In this document: positions 25,773-34,173 of the stretch, in pieces
Layout of the letters: each line of letters starts with the position of its first letter
How positions within the stretch are numbered: position 1 is the first letter of the stretch
From: Streptomyces sp. NBC_01669
GTDB taxonomy: Bacteria; Actinomycetota; Actinomycetes; Streptomycetales; Streptomycetaceae
Assembly (NCBI RefSeq): GCF_026339735.1
Contig: NZ_JAPEQG010000001.1
Location: forward strand, 3,906,001 to 3,970,000
DNA: 64,000 nt
Direction of reading: 5' to 3'
Notes under the pieces: generated by a model
The model's input: the letters and a program-made list of their open reading frames with translations, nothing else
Database searches by the model: none
What the model was told of the DNA's origin: nothing
Made by a program: the position numbers and the translations under genes

Positions 25773-27091
25773 CAGCGGAGGAACCCTTCGTAATTGCGCT
25801 GCTGGAGCTGACTCTCAATCTGCTTCACGGTCTCCAGACCCACACCCACGATGATGAGGATGCTCGTCCCGCCGAACGGGAAGTTCTGGTTAGCGCCACC
25901 GAAGCCTGCCAACGCCATCGTCGGCACCAGAGCGATCAGACCCAGGTACAGCGAGCCCGGCCAAGTAATCCTGTTCAGCACGTAGCTCAGGTACTCGGCA
26001 GTAGGTCGACCAGCCCGGATACCCGGGATGAAGCCACCATACTTCTTCATGTTGTCGGCGACTTCCTCGGGGTTGAACGAAATCGCCACATAGAAGAAGG
26101 CGAAGAAGACGATCAACAGGAAGTACGCCGCGATGTAGTACGGGTGGTCACCCTTGACGAAGTGGTCCTTGATCCATGTGGCCCAGCCCGCAGTGGAGTT
26201 GGAGAACTGGACGACCAGGGCCGGAATGTAGAGCAGCGAAGAAGCGAAGATGACGGGAATCACACCCGCCTGATTCACCTTCAGCGGGATGTACGTGGAC
26301 GTACCGCCGTACGACCTGCGGCCGATCATGCGCTTCGCGTACTGCACCGGGATACGGCGCTGGGCCTGCTCGACGAAGACCACGAGGCCCACCATGACGA
26401 AGCCGACCAGGATGACGGTGCCGAACTCGATCCAGCCGTCCGCCAGCTTGCCGCTCTGCTTGATGGCCCACAGGGCGCCGGGGAAGCTGGCGGCGATCGA
26501 GATGAACATCAGGATCGACATGCCGTTACCGATGCCGCGGTCGGTGATGAGCTCACCGAGCCACATGACGGCAGCGGTGCCCGCGGTCATGGTGATCACC
26601 ATGACGATGGTCGTGAAGATCGAGTGGTTCGGCACGATCTGGTCGGCGACCGGGCAGCCGCTGAACAGCGCGCCGCTGGTGGCGGTGGCCACCAGGCCGG
26701 TGCCCTGGAGGATGGCGAGTGCGACGGTCAGATAACGCGTGTACTGCGTGATCTTGGCCTGGCCGGACTGCCCCTCCTTCTTGAGCGCCTCGAGTCGGGG
26801 AATGACCACGGTCAGCAGCTGAAGGATGATGCTGGCCGTGATGTACGGCATGATGCCGAGCGCGAAGATCGTGATCTGCAGCAGTGCACCACCGCTGAAC
26901 ATGTTCACCAGGCCGAAGAGGCTGTTATTGCCCTTACTTGCCTGGTCAACACAGGTCTGGACGTTCTCGTAGCTCACTCCCGGTACCGGGATGTGCGCCC
27001 CGAGCCGGTAGAGCACGATGATGCCGAGCGTGAAGAGCAGCTTCTTGCGCAGGTCGGGCGTCTTGAACGCCCGGGCGAACGCGGTGAGCAC
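25772..27091 (-). CDS. secY: Protein translocase subunit SecY
   Basis: A 439-residue polytopic membrane protein forming the Sec channel with SecE and SecG. Around ten membrane helices are visible. Family motifs are GIMPYITASIILQLL, the cytoplasmic AKRMIGRRSYGG and LKVNQAGVIPVIFASSLLY. The secE gene is also in this window (62.5 kb). It is downstream of rplO after a strong hairpin, which may uncouple it from the spc operon. TTGACT on the minus strand upstream (about 27154) may belong to a secY promoter but no matching -10 is convincing. Confidence 0.98.
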   Translation of the reverse strand: MLTAFARAFKTPDLRKKLLFTLGIIVLYRLGAHIPVPGVSYENVQTCVDQASKGNNSLFGLVNMFSGGALLQITIFALGIMPYITASIILQLLTVVIPRLEALKKEGQSGQAKITQYTRYLTVALAILQGTGLVATATSGALFSGCPVADQIVPNHSIFTTIVMVITMTAGTAAVMWLGELITDRGIGNGMSILMFISIAASFPGALWAIKQSGKLADGWIEFGTVILVGFVMVGLVVFVEQAQRRIPVQYAKRMIGRRSYGGTSTYIPLKVNQAGVIPVIFASSLLYIPALVVQFSNSTAGWATWIKDHFVKGDHPYYIAAYFLLIVFFAFFYVAISFNPEEVADNMKKYGGFIPGIRAGRPTAEYLSYVLNRITWPGSLYLGLIALVPTMALAGFGGANQNFPFGGTSILIIVGVGLETVKQIESQLQQRNYEGFLR

Positions 27092-27246
27092 GGTGCCTCC
27101 TGCGACCCCCGCGCAGAGCGAGAGGTGACGGTCTTGAGGATCGACGAATACGAAAGAGTCAAAGATTCCCGGGCATGCGCCCAGGGGTTACCACAGCAAC
27201 AGTGCACGCCACCTTACCGGCGACCATGCCCCCCTAGGAACGACCA

Positions 27247-27280
27247 ACCGGGGATGCCCCAAATAAGAGGCATCCCCGGT
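27247..27280 (-). terminator. Terminator or attenuator after rplO
   Basis: A perfect 12-bp stem ACCGGGGATGCC with GGCATCCCCGGT (27247-27258, 27269-27280) and an AT-rich 10-nt loop. It marks the end of the spc ribosomal genes before secY. Confidence 0.78.
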
Positions 27281-27314
27281 CGGATGTTCAAGCCATCGAG
27301 TTGTCCGAGTTGTC

Positions 27315-27770
27315 TCAGACGAGCTCAGTGACGGTGCCGCCGGCGGCGGCGATCTTCTCCTTGGCGGAGCCGGAGACGGCGTCAACCGAAACCTGCAGCG
27401 CCACGGAGATCTCGCCCTGTCCGAGGACCTTGACGAGGTGGTTGTTGCGCACCGCACCCTTGGCGACCAGGTCGGCCACGGTGACCTCTCCACCCTCGGG
27501 GTAGAGCGTCGCGAGCTTGTCCAGGTTCACGACCTGGTACTCGGTGCGGAACGGGTTCTTGAAGCCCTTGAGCTTCGGGAGACGCATGTGGAGGGGCATC
27601 TGGCCACCCTCGAAGCGCTCCGGAACCTGGTAGCGGGCCTTCGTGCCCTTGGTACCACGACCAGCGGTCTTACCCTTGGACGCCTCACCACGACCCACAC
27701 GGGTCTTGGCGGTCTTGGCGCCCGGGGCAGGCCGGAGGTCGTGGGCCTTCAGCGGCTTGTTCTCCGCCAT
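27315..27770 (-). CDS. rplO: Ribosomal protein L15 (uL15)
   Basis: A 151-residue 50S protein. It starts MAENKPLKAHDLRPAPGAKT; an in-frame extension upstream overlaps rpmD and is rejected. The glycine-rich GRGEASKGKTAGRGTKGTKA loop and the C-terminal VTVDAVSGSAKEKI-type fold are characteristic. The start is 1 nt after the rpmD stop. Confidence 0.98.
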   Translation of the reverse strand: MAENKPLKAHDLRPAPGAKTAKTRVGRGEASKGKTAGRGTKGTKARYQVPERFEGGQMPLHMRLPKLKGFKNPFRTEYQVVNLDKLATLYPEGGEVTVADLVAKGAVRNNHLVKVLGQGEISVALQVSVDAVSGSAKEKIAAAGGTVTELV

Positions 27771-27771
27771 G

Positions 27772-27954
27772 TCAGTCGACCTCCTCAACCGTCACAAGGT
27801 GGCGGACGGTGTGAGCCATGCCGCGGAACTCGGGACGGTCCTCCTTGACAACCACGTCGTGCAGGCGCTTGAGCCCGAGCGAACGAAGGGTGTCGCGGTG
27901 GTTCTGCTTGCTGCCGATGTACGACTTCGTCTGCGTGATCTTGAGGCGAGCCAT
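27772..27954 (-). CDS. rpmD: Ribosomal protein L30 (uL30)
   Basis: A 60-residue 50S protein, MARLKITQTKSYIGSKQNHR followed by LGLKRLHDVVVKED. The chosen ATG at 27954 shares one base with the rpsE stop, indicating coupling. A longer frame upstream is a shadow of rpsE. Confidence 0.98.
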   Translation of the reverse strand: MARLKITQTKSYIGSKQNHRDTLRSLGLKRLHDVVVKEDRPEFRGMAHTVRHLVTVEEVD

Positions 27955-28559
27955 TACGCACCCGCTCCCGCACGTGCACGAAGCAGAGCCGCGGGGGCGA
28001 CGTCCTCGAGGGGCAGACCACGGCGAGCCGCGATCTCCTCGGGACGCTGCAGGCCCTTGAGGGCCGCCACGGTCGCATGCACGATGTTGATCGCGTTGGA
28101 CGAGCCAAGCGACTTCGACAGGATGTCGTGAACGCCGGCGCACTCCAGAACGGCGCGCACCGGGCCACCGGCGATAACACCGGTACCGGGGGAAGCCGGC
28201 TTCAGCAGCACGACACCCGCGGCCCGCTCACCCGTGATCGGGTGAGGGATGGTGCCCTGGATACGCGGAACCTTGAAGAAGTTCTTCTTGGCTTCTTCCA
28301 CGCCCTTGGCAATGGCCGCGGGAACTTCCTTGGCCTTGCCGTAACCGACACCGACGGTGCCGTCACCATCGCCCACCACGACCAGCGCGGTGAAGCTGAA
28401 GCGACGACCACCCTTCACAACCTTGGCGACGCGGTTGATCGCGACAACGCGCTCAACGTACGCGGTCTTCTCGGCGGCAGCTGCGCCGCCGTCACGGCCC
28501 TTCCGGTCCCGCCGCTCGCCGCCACCGGCACCGCTTCCGCGGCGCTGGGGTCCAGCCAT
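27954..28559 (-). CDS. rpsE: Ribosomal protein S5 (uS5)
   Basis: A 201-residue 30S accuracy protein. An N-terminal Gly/Arg-rich extension of about 45 residues precedes VVAINRVAKVVKGGRRFSFT, the loop where spectinomycin resistance changes occur in other bacteria; it looks wild type. VGYGKAKEVPAAIAKG is the second signature. It lies 47 nt after rplR. Confidence 0.98.
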   Translation of the reverse strand: MAGPQRRGSGAGGGERRDRKGRDGGAAAAEKTAYVERVVAINRVAKVVKGGRRFSFTALVVVGDGDGTVGVGYGKAKEVPAAIAKGVEEAKKNFFKVPRIQGTIPHPITGERAAGVVLLKPASPGTGVIAGGPVRAVLECAGVHDILSKSLGSSNAINIVHATVAALKGLQRPEEIAARRGLPLEDVAPAALLRARAGAGA

Positions 28560-28606
28560 TGGATTTACCTCTCTCTGTTACGTCCGCTGTGCGTAGGAAC
28601 CGGGGC

Positions 28607-28990
28607 TTAGAACTTCAGCCCGGCTTCACGGGCGGCGTCAGCCAGAGCGGCAATCCGCCCGGCGTACTGGTTACCACCGCGGTCAAACACGACGGCCTCG
28701 ACGCCTGCGGCCTTGGCACGCTCGGCGACCAGGGCCCCGACCTGCTTGGCCAGGGCGCTCTTGTCACCCTCGCCACCACGGATGGACACGTCCAGGGTCG
28801 ACGCCGACGCGAGCGTGTGGCCCGCGATGTCGTCGATGACCTGAGCGACCATGTGGCGGTTGGAACGCGTCACGACCAAGCGCGGACGCTCCGGCGAACC
28901 GGAGATGTGCTTGCGGACACGAATGTGACGACGCTTGAGGGCTGCACGCTTGTACGCGTCGCCCTTGGCGATCTTTACACCGTATGCCAT
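28607..28990 (-). CDS. rplR: Ribosomal protein L18 (uL18)
   Basis: A 127-residue 5S rRNA-binding protein. Family features are the basic N-terminus KRRHIRVRKHISGSPERPRL, SNRHMVAQVIDD, and the C-terminus FDRGGNQYAGRIAALADAAR with EAGLKF. It begins 2 nt after the rplF stop. Confidence 0.98.
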   Translation of the reverse strand: MAYGVKIAKGDAYKRAALKRRHIRVRKHISGSPERPRLVVTRSNRHMVAQVIDDIAGHTLASASTLDVSIRGGEGDKSALAKQVGALVAERAKAAGVEAVVFDRGGNQYAGRIAALADAAREAGLKF

Positions 28991-28992
28991 GG

Positions 28993-29532
28993 CTACTTAC
29001 CCGCCTTTCCGACCTTGCGGCGGATGACCTCGCCGGCGTACTTGACGCCCTTGGCCTTGTACGGGTCAGGCTTCCGCAGCTTGCGGATCTTGGCCGCGGT
29101 CTCGCCGACCTTCTGCTTGTCGATGCCCTCGACGGAGAACTTCGTGGGGGACTCCACCTTGAAGGTGATGCCCTCCGGGGCCTCGATCAGGATCGGGTGG
29201 CTGTAGCCCAGGGCGAACTCCAGGTTGGAGCCCTTCGCCTGGACGCGGTAACCGACACCACTGATCTCGAGCGCCTTGATGTATCCCTGGGTCACACCGG
29301 TGATCATGTTCGCCACCAGCGTGCGGGACAGGCCGTGAAGGGCCTTGTTCTGACGCTCGTCGTTCGGGCGGACGACGTTCAGGACGCCGTCCTCACCCTT
29401 GGTGACCTCGATCGGCGATGCAACGGTGTGCGAGAGGGTTCCCTTGGGGCCCTTCACCGCGACCGTGCGGCCATCGATGGTGACGTCCACACCGGCGGGA
29501 ACCTGGATGGGGAGCTTGCCGATTCGCGACAT
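28993..29532 (-). CDS. rplF: Ribosomal protein L6 (uL6)
   Basis: A 179-residue protein at the factor-binding site of the 50S subunit. It starts MSRIGKLPIQVPAGVDVTID and carries the C-terminal signature KPDPYKAKGVKYAGE followed by a basic tail. It sits 21 nt after rpsH in the spc operon. Confidence 0.99.
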   Translation of the reverse strand: MSRIGKLPIQVPAGVDVTIDGRTVAVKGPKGTLSHTVASPIEVTKGEDGVLNVVRPNDERQNKALHGLSRTLVANMITGVTQGYIKALEISGVGYRVQAKGSNLEFALGYSHPILIEAPEGITFKVESPTKFSVEGIDKQKVGETAAKIRKLRKPDPYKAKGVKYAGEVIRRKVGKAGK

Positions 29533-29553
29533 GAGCTATTCCTCCGTTCCCGA

Positions 29554-29952
29554 CTACCAGACGTAGGCGAGGACTTCCCCACCTACGCCCTTCTTCTGAG
29601 CCTGCTGGCCGGTCAGGAGACCGTGGGACGTGGAGATGATCGCCACGCCCAGGCCGCCGAGGACCTTCGGCAGGTTGGTGGACTTTGCGTATACACGCAG
29701 ACCCGGCTTCGAGATTCGCTTGATGCCGGCGATCGAGCGCTCGCGGTTCGGGCCGAACTTCAGCTCGAGGACGAGGTTCTTGCCGACCTCGGCGTCCTCG
29801 ACCTTCCAGCCCGTGATGAAGCCCTCCTGCTGGAGGATCTCCGCGATGTGCGACTTGATCTTGCTGTGCGGCATCACGACGTCGTCGTGGTACGCCGAGT
29901 TCGCGTTACGCAGACGCGTGAGCATGTCTGCGATGGGATCAGTCATGGTCAT
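29554..29952 (-). CDS. rpsH: Ribosomal protein S8 (uS8)
   Basis: A 132-residue 16S-binding assembly protein that also acts as spc-operon autoregulator in Escherichia coli. It starts MTMTDPIADMLTRLRNANSA and ends with the family motif STSHGLLTGQQAQKKGVGGE. The 224-nt gap before it is the longest in the spc genes; it holds only weak hairpins and a TAGACC that could be part of a promoter. Whether it is regulatory cannot be told. Confidence 0.98.
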   Translation of the reverse strand: MTMTDPIADMLTRLRNANSAYHDDVVMPHSKIKSHIAEILQQEGFITGWKVEDAEVGKNLVLELKFGPNRERSIAGIKRISKPGLRVYAKSTNLPKVLGGLGVAIISTSHGLLTGQQAQKKGVGGEVLAYVW

Positions 29953-30176
29953 GAATTGGCCTTCGGCCTCTCTCGCCGGGGTTTCCTGTATGCGCCATCC
30001 CTCTCCCCACTCAGTGGCGGGACGGGTGCGGTGCGGGGACCTACGGCGTAGTAAGTCGGTCTAGGGCGGCAGGCGCCCAACCCTTCAAGCCTACGGCATG
30101 AAGAGCCGGGCTCCTGCCGACCAGATACTTACCGAGAGCTTCCGGGTATTCCCAACGCCCAGTGGGCGAAGGAGAT

Positions 30177-30362
30177 TTACCAGGAACTCTTGGTCACGCC
30201 CGGCAGCTCGCCACGGTGAGCCATCTCACGAAGGCACACGCGGCACAGGCCGAACTTGCGGTAGACGGAGTGGGGCCGGCCGCAGCGCTGGCAGCGGGTG
30301 TACCCGCGCACGCCGAACTTCGGCTTACGGGCGGCCTTAGCGATCAGAGCCTTCTTCGCCAC
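30177..30362 (-). CDS. rpsN: Ribosomal protein S14, zinc type (uS14)
   Basis: A 61-residue short S14. The two CxxC pairs in YTRCQRCGRPHSVYRKFGLC and the following RVC show it is the zinc-binding (C+) form. It begins 2 nt after the rplE stop. Streptomyces usually also carry a longer zinc-free S14 elsewhere, expressed under zinc limitation (family knowledge, not visible here). Confidence 0.98.
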   Translation of the reverse strand: MAKKALIAKAARKPKFGVRGYTRCQRCGRPHSVYRKFGLCRVCLREMAHRGELPGVTKSSW

Positions 30363-30364
30363 GG

Positions 30365-30922
30365 TCAGTTCTCCTTGAACGGGAAGCCGAGGTGACGAAG
30401 GAGGGCACGACCCTCGTCGTCATTGGTCGCCGTGGTGACCACGGTGATGTCCATGCCCCGGACCCGGTCGATCTTGTCCTGGTCGATCTCGTGGAACATG
30501 ACCTGCTCCGTGAGACCGAAGGTGTAGTTGCCACGGCCGTCGAACTGCTTCGGCGACAGGCCACGGAAGTCACGGATACGCGGCAGCGCGAGCGACAGCG
30601 TACGGTCCAGGAACTCCCACATCCGGTCACCACGGAGGGTGACGTGGCAGCCGATCGGCTGACCCTCGCGCAGCTTGAACTGCGCGATGGACTTGCGGGC
30701 CTTCGTGACGGCCGGCTTCTGGCCGGTGATCGTGGTGAGGTCGCGCACGGCGCCATCGATCAGCTTGGAGTCGCGGGCGGCGTCGCCCACACCCATGTTG
30801 ACCACGATCTTGACCAGACCGGGAACCTGCATGACGTTCTCGTACGAGAACTCCTCACGCAGCTTGCCGGCGATTTCCTCGCGGTAGCGCGTCTTCAGAC
30901 GCGGCGCAGTGGTGGCAGTCAT
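30365..30922 (-). CDS. rplE: Ribosomal protein L5 (uL5)
   Basis: A 185-residue 5S rRNA-binding protein that touches P-site tRNA. Signatures are VPGLVKIVVNMGVGDAARDS, GQKPAVTKARKSIAQFKLRE and RGMDITVVTTATNDDEGRAL. Its start shares one base with the rplX stop. Confidence 0.99.
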   Translation of the reverse strand: MTATTAPRLKTRYREEIAGKLREEFSYENVMQVPGLVKIVVNMGVGDAARDSKLIDGAVRDLTTITGQKPAVTKARKSIAQFKLREGQPIGCHVTLRGDRMWEFLDRTLSLALPRIRDFRGLSPKQFDGRGNYTFGLTEQVMFHEIDQDKIDRVRGMDITVVTTATNDDEGRALLRHLGFPFKEN

Positions 30923-31245
30923 CAGATGTCCTCACCGGTCCGCTTGGCAACGCGGATCTTCTTGCCCTCGTCGTCAAAGCGGTAGCCGACGCGGGTGACG
31001 ACCTTCTTGCCGTCCTTCTCCACGATCAGCTGAACGTTGCTGACGTGAATCGGGGCCTCGGTGGTGACAATGCCACCGGTCTGCGAGCCGCGAGCCGTCT
31101 GACCGGCCTTCGTGTGCTTCTTGACCCGGTTGACACCCTCGACGAGGACACGGTTCTGCACGGGATAGGCCACGATGACCTTGCCCTGCTTGCCCTTGTC
31201 CTTACCGGTGATGACCTGAACCAGGTCGCCCTTCTTGATCTTCAT
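30922..31245 (-). CDS. rplX: Ribosomal protein L24 (uL24)
   Basis: A 107-residue assembly initiator of the 50S subunit. It starts with a KOW motif, MKIKKGDLVQVITGKDKGKQ, and has VEGVNRVKKHTKAGQTARGS. It is 2 nt after the rplN stop and overlaps rplE by one base. Confidence 0.99.
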   Translation of the reverse strand: MKIKKGDLVQVITGKDKGKQGKVIVAYPVQNRVLVEGVNRVKKHTKAGQTARGSQTGGIVTTEAPIHVSNVQLIVEKDGKKVVTRVGYRFDDEGKKIRVAKRTGEDI

Positions 31246-31247
31246 GC

Positions 31248-31616
31248 TTACAGCACCTCCGGCGCGAGCGAGATGATCTTCATGAACTTCTTCTCGCGCA
31301 GCTCACGGCCCACCGGGCCGAAGATACGGGTGCCGCGGGGGTCGCCGTCGTTCTTCAGAATGACGGCTGCGTTCTCGTCGAAGCGGATGTACGAGCCATC
31401 CTGACGACGACGCTCCTTGACGGTGCGAACGATGACGGCCTTGACGACGTCACCCTTCTTCACGTTGCCACCGGGGATCGCGTCCTTGACGGTGGCGACG
31501 ATGACGTCACCGATGCCCGCGTAGCGGCGACCCGAACCACCGAGAACACGGATGGTGAGGATTTCCTTCGCACCCGTGTTGTCGGCGACGCGAAGTCGCG
31601 ACTCCTGCTGGATCAC
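31248..31616 (-). CDS. rplN: Ribosomal protein L14 (uL14)
   Basis: A 122-residue 50S interface protein, MIQQESRLRVADNTGAKEIL, with the C-terminal RIFGPVGRELREKKFMKIIS signature. The start codon is GTG. It is the first gene after a 106-nt gap with two strong hairpins, so it is probably the start of the spc part of the supercluster. Confidence 0.99.
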   Translation of the reverse strand: MIQQESRLRVADNTGAKEILTIRVLGGSGRRYAGIGDVIVATVKDAIPGGNVKKGDVVKAVIVRTVKERRRQDGSYIRFDENAAVILKNDGDPRGTRIFGPVGRELREKKFMKIISLAPEVL

Positions 31617-31648
31617 GTCTATCTCCTGATCGTCTGCCGGTTCCCGGC

Positions 31649-31678
31649 GGGGTTCGAACCCTGAACGGGTCGAACCCC
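31649..31678 (-). promoter_or_regulatory. Hairpin in rpsQ-rplN gap (proximal to rplN)
   Basis: The stem GGGGTTCG with CGAACCCC (31649-31656, 31671-31678) is extended inside by ACCC with GGGT around one bulged A. It lies 33 nt before the rplN start and is probably an attenuator or a regulatory leader element. Confidence 0.5.
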
Positions 31679-31698
31679 ACCGAGCCTGGCGGAACTTG

Positions 31699-31720
31699 CC
31701 TGAGGGGAATGCCCCTCAGG
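31699..31720 (-). terminator. Hairpin directly after rpsQ
   Basis: A perfect 9-bp stem CCTGAGGGG with CCCCTCAGG (31699-31707, 31712-31720) and a 4-nt loop ends 2 nt from the rpsQ stop. It marks the S10/spc boundary and may cause partial termination. Confidence 0.6.
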
Positions 31721-31722
31721 AA

Positions 31723-32007
31723 TTACTTGGCCTTCTCGAGGATCTCGACGACGCGCCAGCGCTTCGTCGCAGACAGCGGCCGGGTCTCCATGAGGAGGAC
31801 ACGGTCGCCGACGCCCGCAGCGTTCTGCTCGTCGTGAGCCTTCAGCTTGTTCGTACGGCGGATGACCTTGCCGTACAGGGCGTGCTTCACGCGGTCCTCG
31901 ACAGCGACGACGACAGTCTTGTCCATCTTGTCGCTGACGACGAGACCCTCACGGGTCTTGCGGAAACCGCGGTCGGTGTTCGTCTCAGTCACAGTCTTCT
32001 CGCTCAT
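31723..32007 (-). CDS. rpsQ: Ribosomal protein S17 (uS17)
   Basis: A 94-residue 16S-binding protein with an OB fold. Motifs are GLVVSDKMDKTVVVAVEDRV and GDRVLLMETRPLSATKRWRV. Last gene of the S10 part; its start shares one base with the rpmC stop and a hairpin follows its end. Confidence 0.98.
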   Translation of the reverse strand: MSEKTVTETNTDRGFRKTREGLVVSDKMDKTVVVAVEDRVKHALYGKVIRRTNKLKAHDEQNAAGVGDRVLLMETRPLSATKRWRVVEILEKAK

Positions 32008-32231
32008 CAGGCGCTCTCCACCGTCTCGATGCCCAGCTCGCGCTCGCGCATCAGGGTGTAGATCCGGGCGATGTCCTTACGGACGGACTTGAGCCGACCG
32101 TGGTTCTCGAGCTGCCCGGTCGCCGCCTGGAAGCGGAGGTTGAACAGCTCTTCCTTGGCCTCGCGGAGCTTGTTGAGGAGCTCCTCGTTGCCCAGCTCGC
32201 GCAGCTCGGACGCCTTGGTACCGGCCGACAT
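32007..32231 (-). CDS. rpmC: Ribosomal protein L29 (uL29)
   Basis: A 74-residue protein at the peptide exit tunnel, where trigger factor and SRP dock. It starts MSAGTKASELRELGNEELLN and contains the family helix RFQAATGQLENHGRLKSVRK. ATG at 32231 is preferred over the GTG just before it because it shares one base with the rplP stop, like other junctions here. Confidence 0.97.
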   Translation of the reverse strand: MSAGTKASELRELGNEELLNKLREAKEELFNLRFQAATGQLENHGRLKSVRKDIARIYTLMRERELGIETVESA

Positions 32232-32650
32232 CACGACTCACCTGCCTCGCGCCGAACGATCCGGCACTTCATCGGAAGCTTGTGAGCAGCGCGGGTGAGC
32301 GCCTCACGAGCAATCTTCTCGTTCGGGTAGGACAGCTCGAACATCACCCGACCGGGCTTGACGTTCGCGATCCACCACTCGGGAGAACCCTTACCGGAAC
32401 CCATGCGGGTCTCGGCAGGCTTCTTCGTCAGGGGGCGGTCCGGGTAGATGTTGATCCAGACCTTGCCGCCACGCTTGATGTGGCGGGTCATCGCGATACG
32501 AGCTGCCTCGATCTGGCGGTTCGTCACGTACGCCGGGGTCAGCGCCTGGATGCCGTACTCGCCGAACGCAACCTGCGTGCCACCCTTGGACATACCGCTG
32601 CGCTTCGGGTGGTGCTGCTTGCGGTGCTTGACCCTACGGGGGATCAGCAT
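32231..32650 (-). CDS. rplP: Ribosomal protein L16 (uL16)
   Basis: A 139-residue protein near the A-site tRNA and peptidyl transferase centre, MLIPRRVKHRKQHHPKRSGM, with ARIAMTRHIKRGGKVWINIY and TRMGSGKGSPEWWIANVKPG. It starts 5 nt after the rpsC stop. Confidence 0.99.
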   Translation of the reverse strand: MLIPRRVKHRKQHHPKRSGMSKGGTQVAFGEYGIQALTPAYVTNRQIEAARIAMTRHIKRGGKVWINIYPDRPLTKKPAETRMGSGKGSPEWWIANVKPGRVMFELSYPNEKIAREALTRAAHKLPMKCRIVRREAGES

Positions 32651-32655
32651 TTCGG

Positions 32656-33492
32656 TCAGGCCTCCGTTCCGGTGCTCTCAGCCGGAGCAGCGGCGGCGGG
32701 AGCCTCGGCCTTGGGGGCCTCGGCTGCCGGCGCGGACTGCTGCGGCTTGCGACCGCGACCGCCACGCTCGCCACCGCGGCCACCGCGGCCGGCCGGGCGG
32801 TCAGCGCCGCCACGGGCCGGGCGGTTGCCAGCGCGGGCAGCAGCGTTCTCGGCGCGGACCTCGGCGATGTTCTTGACGTCGCCCTTGTAGATCCAGACCT
32901 TCACACCGATGCGGCCGAAGGTCGTCTTGGCCTCGAAGAAGCCGTAGTCGACGTTCGCACGGAGCGTGTGCAGGGGCACACGGCCCTCGCGGTAGAACTC
33001 CGAGCGGGACATCTCGGCGCCGCCGAGGCGGCCACCGCACTGGATCTTGATGCCCTTGGCGCCGGCCTTCATCGAGCTCTGCATGCTCTTGCGCATCGCA
33101 CGACGGAAGGAGACGCGGGAGGAGAGCTGCTCGGCGACGGCCTGGGCCACCAGCTGAGCGTCCACCTCGGGGTTCTTGACCTCGAGGATGTTCAGCTGGA
33201 CCTGCTTGCCGGTCAGCTTCTCCAGCTCGCCACGGATGCGGTCGGCCTCGGCGCCACGGCGACCGATGACGATGCCCGGGCGGGCGGTGTGGATGTCAAC
33301 GCGGACGCGGTCGCGGGTGCGCTCGATCTCAACCTTCGAGATGCCGGCCCGCTCCATGCCCTTCGTCATCATGCGACGAATGGCGACGTCTTCCTTGACG
33401 TAGTCCTTGTACAGCTTGTCGGCGTACCAACGGGACTTGAAGTCCGTGGTAATGCCGAGCCGGAACCCGTGCGGGTTTACCTTCTGGCCCAT
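32656..33492 (-). CDS. rpsC: Ribosomal protein S3 (uS3) with long C-terminal tail
   Basis: A 278-residue mRNA-entry protein with a KH domain (IGRRGAEADRIRGELEKLTG) and the C-terminal GRLGGAEMSRSEFYREGRVP signature. The last about 60 residues form an Arg/Gly-rich stretch (RPAGRGGRGGERGGRGRKPQ) then an Ala/Pro-rich tail. This makes it about 45 residues longer than the E. coli protein. Such tails occur in actinobacterial S3 and are probably disordered. It overlaps rplV by one base. Confidence 0.98.
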   Translation of the reverse strand: MGQKVNPHGFRLGITTDFKSRWYADKLYKDYVKEDVAIRRMMTKGMERAGISKVEIERTRDRVRVDIHTARPGIVIGRRGAEADRIRGELEKLTGKQVQLNILEVKNPEVDAQLVAQAVAEQLSSRVSFRRAMRKSMQSSMKAGAKGIKIQCGGRLGGAEMSRSEFYREGRVPLHTLRANVDYGFFEAKTTFGRIGVKVWIYKGDVKNIAEVRAENAAARAGNRPARGGADRPAGRGGRGGERGGRGRKPQQSAPAAEAPKAEAPAAAAPAESTGTEA

Positions 33493-33839
33493 TACCGGGT
33501 TCCTTCCTTGCTGCTGACGACCACGGTGATGTGGCTGGTCCGCTTACGGATCCGGTAGGCACGGCCCTGAGCACGCGGACGGAACCGCTTCAGGGTCGGG
33601 CCCTCGTCCACGTACGCCTCGCTGATGACCAGCGAAGAGGCGTCGGTGTGGTCGTAGTTGTGTGCAGCGTTGGCAATGGCGCTGTCCAGCACCTTGCCAA
33701 CCGGCACGCTCGCGGCCTGCGGGGCGAAACGCAGGACCGCCTGAGCCTCCGTGGCATCCATGCCACGGATGAGGTCCACCACGCGGCGGGCCTTCATGGG
33801 CGTGACGCGGATGTACCGCGCCTGGGCCCTGGCTTCCAT
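33492..33839 (-). CDS. rplV: Ribosomal protein L22 (uL22)
   Basis: A 115-residue protein whose beta-hairpin lines the exit tunnel. ATG at 33839 gives MEARAQARYIRVTPMKARRV and has GAAGGG upstream; a slightly longer frame is rejected. The tunnel loop region RFRPRAQGRAYRIRKRTSHI is intact, without the insertions or deletions known to give macrolide resistance. Confidence 0.98.
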   Translation of the reverse strand: MEARAQARYIRVTPMKARRVVDLIRGMDATEAQAVLRFAPQAASVPVGKVLDSAIANAAHNYDHTDASSLVISEAYVDEGPTLKRFRPRAQGRAYRIRKRTSHITVVVSSKEGTR

Positions 33840-33879
33840 GGTTGTCCCTTCGGTGTAAGTCATAGTCAGTCACCCCGCG

Positions 33880-34161
33880 TTAGCGGCGCTTCGACTTCCG
33901 GTCGTCCTTGACGTGGCCGCGGAAGGTGCGAGTCGGCGAGAACTCGCCGAGCTTGTGGCCGACCATCGACTCGGTGACGAACACCGGGACGTGGATCTTG
34001 CCGTTGTGCACCGCGATGGTGTGACCCAGCATGGCCGGGACGATCATCGAGCGACGGGACCAGGTCTTGATGACGTTCTTGGTGCCTGCCTCGTTCTGTA
34101 CGTCCACCTTCTTGATGAGGTGGCCGTCGACGAAGGGCCCCTTCTTGAGACTGCGCGGCAT
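33880..34161 (-). CDS. rpsS: Ribosomal protein S19 (uS19)
   Basis: A 93-residue protein of the 30S head, MPRSLKKGPFVDGHLIKKVD, with IKTWSRRSMIVPAMLGHTIA and MVGHKLGEFSPTRTFRGH. It begins 12 nt after the rplB stop. S19 binds together with S13, also encoded in this window. Confidence 0.99.
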   Translation of the reverse strand: MPRSLKKGPFVDGHLIKKVDVQNEAGTKNVIKTWSRRSMIVPAMLGHTIAVHNGKIHVPVFVTESMVGHKLGEFSPTRTFRGHVKDDRKSKRR

Positions 34162-34173
34162 CTAAACCCGCTC

